A stretch of DNA of 60,000 nucleotides. Origin: Symsagittifera roscoffensis (taxonomy: Eukaryota; Xenacoelomorpha; Acoela; Convolutidae). Positions 36,501-45,500 of this stretch are shown here, one piece after another (the stretch's first letter is position 1; the number at the start of each line of letters is the position of its first letter). The notes beneath the pieces were generated by a model. It made no database searches. It had not been told where the DNA came from and was given only the letters and a program-made list of their open reading frames with translations. The DNA lies in NCBI RefSeq assembly GCF_963678635.1, contig NC_087064.1, positions 9,277,671-9,337,670 of the forward strand. The letters are read 5' to 3'. The position numbers and the translations under genes are program-made.

Positions 36501-39500
36501 AAAAGTCAATGCTGTTTTTATTTACGGAGGATTTGGTAGCGGGCTGTCAATCAGTGGAAGCATGCAAGTACAATATTTGGCAGATGTCGGATCTAGCTCA
36601 ATCACAGACTCCTCGATGTCGATGAATTACGTCGAGGTTCCCAATTGGGTTCCGAAGTTAGTGGGACACACGATGACCGCGGCCAAACTTCCGAAAAGCT
36701 CCGAACAAAGCATACTTTTGATCATCGGTGGATACTCGCCAGACGAAGGATACAACAATATGACTATTCTATATCACGTGGACACTAGTAAATTCGTAGC
36801 GCTACAACTTAAGGGTGATTACCCTCTAGGAATATACTGCCATTCCACTGTATATTACAGAGACGCGGAAGCGTTCTACGTTTACGGAGGCATGTTGTAT
36901 GATACGTGGGGATCTCAAAAAGTAGACCTAAGTCGCACGTTATTTTTGGTCACTATTGAGAGTCGGAGTGCCGATTTGTCTGAGTGGAAAGCAGTTTGGA
37001 CCATTATAAAACCGAAAGACGGAAGAACACCACCAAAAATGATGTTGCATAAATCTGTGGTCGTCAATGATTACATGGTAGTGCTAGGAGGAAGAACGCA
37101 TGATCATGACTTTACTAACAAAACGTATATTTACCAACTGAAGTGTAATACATGGATGATTCCGGGTGTAAATTTACCGAGTGATAGTTTCGTTAACTTG
37201 GGTTTGTGGGAACCTGTCATCGGTCACGACGCAGTTGCTATTGGAAACAAAATTTACATTTTCGGGGGTTTCAACGGTCGCTATCTTTCGAGAGTCGTTA
37301 GCTTACTAATGCCTCTGGATATCTGCAACTTGTTAAGTACCAAAAGCTTTACCTCCACCGGACGACGCGAATCTAGTTCAGTTGCAATGGACAGATGCTT
37401 CAAGGTGTCAGGGTGTATGTACTGTTCTGAAGACCAGTCTTGCAAACGTTACGAGCCAGGGAATCGAAAGTGTATGCCGAACCGTGATTCACTTAGAGGG
37501 ACAAACGCGTGTCACTCTTCGATTGCGAACAGTAAAGTGAACTTGAAGCCGACCTGCGAGGCACTAACGAGTTGCACTGAATGTCTAGCCCCGGATCCTT
37601 TCTCAAAAGCACCTTCACCTTGTCATTGGTGTAAAAAGTGTCAAATGCAGCGATGTATTTCAAAAGGACTGTCGTGTAATTCGCTCCAGGTGACTTGTGA
37701 AAATAATGACTTCACAACCTATTCATCTCGAGAGTTTTGTCCGGAGCACAATGTGTGTGTTGCTTCGACGTGCTCTCAGTGCATGGCAATTCAAGATCGA
37801 CAGCAAGAATCCAACGACAAAAGATTAGAGTGTATTTTCACACAAAATGCAAGGAGTGAGTCAAATTACGAGGGCTCTAAGCAAGTGATCAATGCGAATC
37901 CAATTTTTGACTGGAGTTGTCAGAAATACTACAGCCAGATTGGAATTGTGAGACAGAATCTGGGCGACTATACCAAGTTTGGAGGAGCAACCACCCTAGA
38001 GACTTGTCCGAGGAGGTGTTCCGAGTACCTCGACTGCAAGTGAGTAATTTAGCACATGTTATGAATAGCACTTAAAATGGATTGATTTGAATGAAACAAT
38101 TAATTTTATCTTGCCAGAAATAAATTTTATCTTGGTTATTGTTCTGATATAATTTTATGGTGTTTTAAATTTTTGAATTACTGCATTCAAATATTGTAGT
38201 GTCGCTGGAGAAATTTTAAGTCTAAAGTTTTGGATACTAAGAACGTTACCATTTGTTGCAGATCGTGTCTGGACTCTCGCGGGGGATCTGACTCGGGCTG
38301 GAGGAGTTGCTTCTGGGCTACTGGACTAGACAGGTGCATATCTCCGACTTTTGAGCCAGTTTTGTGTTTGGACGGAGTATGTGACATGGTTGTCCGCGGA
38401 TCGGCCGACCAGTGTCCGAAACCATGCGAGTCATTCTCTCGATGTATCGATTGTGTCAATATGCGTCACTGTGGTTACTGTTCACTTCAGAGTTCTAACC
38501 CAGAAATCGGAGGTCGAGGTATTTGTCTAGCCGGTAACTTAGATGGACCCAATTCGGAAGGTGGTAGATGCACGAGTGATTCGGTGATTTCGGCTTTCAT
38601 CCAAGAACGAGACGAGTCCTCACATCCGGGAGGTCACGGAGGCTTCTCACCGATTGGACAGCTTCCCGGTGAGTTCGACGGACTGTCGGGACATCAGTGG
38701 GGATACCAGTCGTGTAGCGATGAAAATGAGTGTCGAAATGGACACCACGATTGCGACTTAGAGCGAGAAGTTTGCGAGGATTGCAAGCGAGACAAAGAAG
38801 CTTGTCCTCTTGGGTACCTGTGTCAGTGTAAAGACAAGTACAAGAGAAATGAAAATACTAAATTATGCGAGCCCCAGTGTGATCCCGAATGCGGACCCCA
38901 CGGAGCTTGTTCAGCGCCTGACGTGTGTGATTGTGACTTCGGGTATGCGGGAGATAGATGTTTGGAGAAATGCGCTTGTAACGAGAACAGTAATTGTGAC
39001 ATCAAGAAACCCATCGAAGATCCAAAGTATTGTACCAAATGTCTTTTCAGTACGAATTCAGAAGAAACAAAATGCAGCCAATGTAATGCGACGTATTACG
39101 GAGTTGCCACCAACTTACAAGTACAGCCCCAGAGTCGTTGTAAAAGTTGTCTCGATTTATGCAACAACAAAACTTCAATTTGCTACTGGGACAACTTAAA
39201 ACAAGATGAATCCAAAATTACCGTAAGTTTATGTTTAAAGAATTGAGAGAACTTTGACAACCGACTAGAGATGATCGGTGTTGGGTTGCAATGTTATTTT
39301 TTGCTCAAAAAAACTATCAGTGTCAAACAAAGTTCCACATTTTTAATTACACTTGCGAAAGCAAGTGTCTTGTAATCGGGAACTAGAACTTTTTTCCCGT
39401 AAACAGCTTTTCTCACATCCTAACTTAAAATGAACTTGATTCTCGTGTGGTGTATCATTGACCACCTGCTCGTTTAATCCCTCATGTCTCTTATAACGTT

Positions 39501-42500
39501 TAGTTCGAAATTGGCTTCTTGGGTTTTGCTCGTTCTTTTCCTGAGGGTCGATTTTTCTGTCAATTCCGTTTCAAATGATCGGTTTATCAGTCATCGGACC
39601 AAAAAGACGTCTCGGCCAATGTTTGGTTACTTCTTTCTTTCGTGTTTGACTCCGTTCGTTCCCATTCCATTTGGTACCGCGTTCGTCTTGGCTGGTTGTT
39701 TCCAATGTTTCTAGAAGCTTTTTGTCAATAATTGTTTTTTTAATCCAAGGAGTTGAGAATCCAAGGAGTTTTAATCATGAGAATGTAATCAAGAGAATGT
39801 GTATAAATTTGGTCAGGCAAGCATTTCTAAAAAGTTTTTATGATGTGATTAATACTTAGAGCTTAGCTTTATCATCAAAAGGGTCTTTCTACACAAGCAA
39901 AGCTTATGTGAAAGTATGAATTCTCTTTTTTTTTCAACCTAATTCGCAAATATTAGTGTTCATTTTGAAAGAGTTCTTTTATTGTAGTGTGTGCATAAGA
40001 TTAAAAAAAACAGCTATTAAGTACAACCAATGCTAAGGATATTTACACTGACTTTTATATTACAAATAGCCTTTTAGCTTCAAGGTATCATGCGACTGTA
40101 GCGTAGAAGGGAAGGAGACCCGCAACAAAATAAGGGTTCGAACCTGGGCAGGGTCTGATGTTTTCAATGAACTTTTTCGTATGCTATTTGAAAATTGTTC
40201 CTTCTATAACTCGAGGCATTTTCTTGGTAAGTTTTTTTTCAATAGTTTTTTTTTAATTGACTGGTACTGTTAATGCGTCATCATTGGTTTGCGTCACTAA
40301 GCAATTATAAAGACTCATAATTGGCGTGAGTCACTTAAGAAATTATGTAAACTCAAAGTTTTAATCTTTCACATTTTCCCAGTAGCGTTATCGGTCATAT
40401 TTTTGCTTGTGGCGAAGTGCAACTTCGCCTCTGTGTTCATCATGAGAATCTAATCAAGTCCAGTCAGGAATATGGGGAACCAATGAATTTTTTAAAACTG
40501 TTTTTTGAAAAAATGTTTGCTCACCCACCTGGCAAAAATAAGCCGACTGGGAATTGTTCTTGGCCATTGTTCCGGCTCCGTTTTTGTTTTCATCACTGAA
40601 AGAGTTGGCGGGTGACAAAGGTATTGTTGGAATGGTCTTTGGTGCCACTGAAATCAAAAAGAAATCCTGGTAGGACATTTCTTGAACAGTTCACAGTTGG
40701 TTAATTAAATCACTCTTCAAAATTACCAACTTAGGAATTGATGGCTCCAGTCTTCTCGACGTTGGAAATCTGCAACGCCGGTTTTTCTTCTATTTGGCGA
40801 ATTAGCAGGGCCTTGTCATACGTGGTAATTTCAGGCTTCAATTGAAAATACTGGCATGCTTCATCTTCCATTGTCAAGCCTAGCAGTTGACTAATTTGTG
40901 GATGATTGGGGTCGGTGTTAATTATGACGAAGTCCATCATAGCTCGATGCGGGCAGTTCAGGCGGTCTGTTTTTATGTGCGAAAAGTTTCCTGCATTATC
41001 TTTCGGAAGCGTGACATATATTCTTTGGTGAAATCTTGTGTCAGCTTAGACAGCTCCTCATTATAACATGTTTTCACGCGCGAAATTGCAAGCTCCTATT
41101 TTGAACGAAGGTCATCAAAACCGTCGGTTATACGTTTCACGGCCTTTTAAAAGTTTGCTCAATTAGTTATTGGCTGTTCTTGGGAGGCTTGACGGTAAAA
41201 ATATGGCAAAACAGATAACAGTGAGTGATTATGAAATGGCGCGAGCCAAAAAAGCGGCGATCGTTTAGACTGGCACAGCCTGTCCAATTCAATTTCACAA
41301 ACGCTCAGATGCTATCTAGCATGCAAGCTATGTAGAAAAAATCTTAACTTCATCAAAGACCCATATATGAGACTCACTTACATTGACAAACGCACACACA
41401 CACAGACAAACACACACACAAACAAACAAAAAGACTGAAATATGCCAAGGATATTAAATGATAAACTGACGCTTTAATGATGCTGACGATTATATAGAAA
41501 TAATCAATAAATGAGAAAGTGAGAGTCGATCGATCGCGATATGCAGAAGAAAATAAGTTAGACACCCTTTCAGAGGGGCAGGGGGTAAACTTTGAGGGGA
41601 GAAACGCGTGCGTGAGGGGTGGCTAGTGTTGTTTTTCGTAAATCGTTTCATTGGGAAACCATTTCATGTGGTCAAGGCGTGCGTGGGGGGAGAGATGGGT
41701 TCAATTCGTCGGTGGAAGGGGGGGGGGGGGGTGAACCACTTAACATTATAAAAGGGAACTGATTCAAACAAAATGGTTTTCAGTTTAACCAGTTCCTCGT
41801 AAACTTAACCATAAGTTAGCACGCGTAGAAGTTCAAAGAATGGAAAGCGAAAGTAAATGTGCATTGAGCCTACTTTTTTTAAAACTTTGTTTGTTTGTTC
41901 AATTGGACAAAATATATCTATTCTGAAACAAGAAATGAATTGTTAAACGTTACGCTCGATAGCCTTTTAAACATTGACTCTGAAAATTCTTAAGCATTGC
42001 GTTCAGTTAAACCTTGCCTCCATAGCGCTTTGCGACTTTCCTGTAAAATATAATATTGAAGTTATTTGATTAGTGAACCTTAGCAACTTCTAGAGGGCTT
42101 CTCACTTGGCCTAGAGGTAACGTGATTGCCTCCGAAACATATGGGCAGGAGTTCGAATCCCGGCCTGAGCCTTTCTTTTCAAAAATAAAATATAGAATTA
42201 AAAAAGTTTAGTTGCCACATGCAGAAATTTTTCAGGCGGTCAGCAATTTTTTTCGTAGATGCATGTGTTTTCGATGTGTTCCTCTAATTTATCAAATTAA
42301 AAGACCTGAGTGTGTATATTTCTTTTAGTTCAATTTTGTTCCGCTTGATAGCTTCATACGTCCTAAATGTTTTCGGCTTATGTTTTTTTACTTATTTGCC
42401 TTGATTGCTGTCGTTTCAAGGAAAACAATGATTGATTAAAATTCAGGTAGTTTGTCTTGCAGCAGTTTAAAGTTATCAAACTTAATTGCTGAAAGTTTTT

Positions 42501-45500
42501 CCATGTTAACAATTTATGGAATTTTTTGTTTTGTAAAGCGGCTGTTTTTGGCTTAATGAACGCGTTGTCGACTTGCTGGAAATAAAGACTCATTTAATGC
42601 TTTTTGTTGTGTTTCTTGAATATTTTGATTTTTTTAAAGAGTAGATGAATGTCGTTCAGACTCTTATATAGGGCGCGATTATTTTTTTCCAGGAATTTTA
42701 CTTAAGTTTACTTTTCGCGGTTTGACTTAGTGGTTAATACAAAGGGAACTGAATACATTTTAAAAAAGAAGGAACTTAGAGTTGGGATAGTACCGGTACT
42801 AGTAAATTTGGTACCAGTACATGTGCTAGTACGTACTGGTACGTACGGTACTGGTTTTAGGTGGTACTAGTACATAGCCAACTCTAGTGGAACGGTAAAA
42901 AGGGTACGGAGTGAAAGGTAGGGGGTGCATCCGAATAATGATCATTGTAGGGATGAAAAGAAGGATGCGGGGCGGGGATTAATTGACACCTGGACATAGT
43001 CAGCGCTATAATTCAAAGAAAATGGTTTTCAGTTCAACCAGTTCCTCGTAAACGTAACCATAAGTTAGCACGCGTAGAAGTTCAAAGAATGGAAAGCGAA
43101 AGTAAATGTGCTTTGAGCCTACTTTTTACAAAAACTTTGTATGTTTGTTCAATTGGACAAAATATATCTATTGTGAAACAAGAAATGAATTGTTAAACCT
43201 TACACTTGATAGCCTTTTAAACATTGACTCTGAAAGTTCTTAAGCATTGCGTTCAGTTAAACCTTGCCTCCATAGCGCTTTGCGACTTTCCTGTAAAATA
43301 TAATATTGAAGTTATTTTATTAGTGAACCTTAGCAACTTCGAGAGGGTTACTCACTTGGCCTAGAGGTAACGTGATTGCCTCCGAACCCTATGGGCAGGA
43401 GTTCGAATCCCGACCTGAGCCTTTCTTTACAAAAATAAAATATAGAATTAAAAAAGTTAAGTTGCCACATGCAGAAATTTTTCAGGCGGTCAGCATTTTT
43501 TTTCGTAGATGCATGTGTCATCGATGTGTTCCTCTAATTTATCAAATTAAAAGACCTGAGTGTGTATATTTCTTTTAGATTGATTTTGTTCCGCTTGATA
43601 GCTTCATATGTCCTAAATGTTTTCGGCTTATGTTTTTTTACTTATTTGCCTTGATTGCTGTCGTTTCAAGGGAAACAATGATTGATTAAAATTCAGGTAG
43701 TTTGTCTTGCAACAGTTTAAAGTTATCAAACTTAATTGCTGAAAGTTTTTCCATGTTAATAATTTATGGAATTTTTTGTTTTGTAAAGCGGCTGTTTTTT
43801 TGGCTGAATGACCGCGTTGTCGACTTGCTGGAAATAAAGACTCATTTAATGCTTTTTGTTGTGTTTCTTGAATTTTTTAAAGAGTAGATGAATGTCGCTC
43901 AGACTCTTATATAGGGCGCGATGATTTTTTCCAGGACTTTTACTTTAGTTTACTTTTCGCGGTTTGACTCTTGATTTCTTTTGAAGTTCAGTTCTTTTCA
44001 TTTTAAAAGAAGGCAAACTCCACGAAAAGTAAAAGGCACGAAAAACTTGATCGTCTTCTAGTTCCGAAAATGGAGTTTAGTTTTCAGTTTTCTCAGCAAA
44101 AAAATTTACCTATTGATCCAGTTTTCTCAGTTTTTTTAATCAAAAAAGTGCCAATCATAAATTGTTCTAGGAATTCAAAGAGCTTTTAGGGAGGGATATC
44201 TATATTTTTTTGAAATTCTAATTAATTGCTTTCATTGTCTCTTTTTCAACTGTCTGTTGGCTGTCAACTGTCTGTTCATTTTTTCCGTCTCATTCTTTAG
44301 TAGCTAGCTTGCAATGATGTGCTTTTGTGTTAAAACTAATGCTCAAAGCTTAACGCTTTCAAACGAAACAAAGCTCAACGCTATTAAACGCAAGGTTATT
44401 TGCTCAGTAAAACAAGGTTTCATGCATGTAAACTAAGATAGCAGTTTGAATTATTTGCGGTTTAAAATGGGCTTTATCAAAGAACGTACCGTTAATAAAT
44501 TTCTCCGAATTTGGTTTATTCAGTTGATTTATACCTTAATTTACTTTAACAGCCAATAAAAAGAAAAATGTTTAATTTTTTGAAGGTGAAAGAGTAATTC
44601 ATCATTTTCCTATTATAATTGTATTATAATTATAATTAGGTGGAATCGTTCACGTCATTCGTGGGCAACGAGGGGCCGAGCACGGACTCGAAAGAAGAAC
44701 TGAAATGCTACGGGTGCTCAGACAACACGGAAGGACAGCACTGTGAGAAGTGTAGGGCGGGATATAGGAAGAAGAAACAGAGCGCCAATCTGTTCACTTG
44801 TGTGCTGTGTAATTGTAACTACCATGGTGCGAGGAACAACTCATGTAGCGAGGACGATGGATCTGCATGTCAGTGTACAGGTCACACCAGATCCCCAGAG
44901 CAATGTGACAAAGACCCCAAGTGTAGAATACAAAAACAGGTGAGCTTTCAATTTTAAGTGCTAATGAACGAAAAGAGTTTCAAGTATTTACGTAGCGTGG
45001 AGTTTGTGCTTGTTTTTCAGGAAAGTCTTAAAATTTGTATCCGCTAGCGTTTGTTTTTTGTTGTGAGGTTTGACTTTTATTTTAGGTTATCTTCAAATTC
45101 ATTTGCTCAATGGAAGTCAAAGGCGCCAAAAATGATTGATTTTTCAGTAGTATATTTTAGTTTTTAGAGTTCACAGCGGAAAAAGATACATTTTGATCCA
45201 GTTTTCGTAATTTAGGTTTTTTAATCAAAAAAATTAAAAGTCCCAAATGATTGTGGAAAATATAAATTTTTAATGAATCGATGAGCCTATATAGGTCGTG
45301 ACGATTTTTTTTCAGGATAAGTCTTGAAGTTTGTTAGGTTCAAATTTTATTTTTAGCGGTTTGACTGATGGTTTCATTTTAAGTTCAGTTCATTTCCTAT
45401 GTTAAAAGGACAGCAAACTCCACTATCGAACAGAAAAATTGTAATGGTCACGAAAAACGTGATCGAATTTAGTTTCGAAAAGGAAATGTAATTTCCCAAT

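Larger units (their letters stand above)
39223..44639 (+). other. MEGF8 intron 12, longest intron, repeat-rich
   Basis: 5417 bp. It contains a tRNA-like segment near 40090-40157, a coding-like remnant on the minus strand (40529-41160), a CA-rich microsatellite (41393-41430), a run of 14 G (41718-41731), two 0.96 kb direct repeats (41762-42727 and 43012-43968), a GTAC-rich palindrome (42777-42886) and a dispersed repeat copy (43975-44285). Confidence 0.75.

Noticed and set aside
42097-42171. Genuine tRNA-Arg gene
   Set aside because: A- and B-boxes are good, but the anticodon stem is interrupted and the acceptor ends do not pair. It is inside a duplicated repeat block, so a tRNA-derived repeat fits better.
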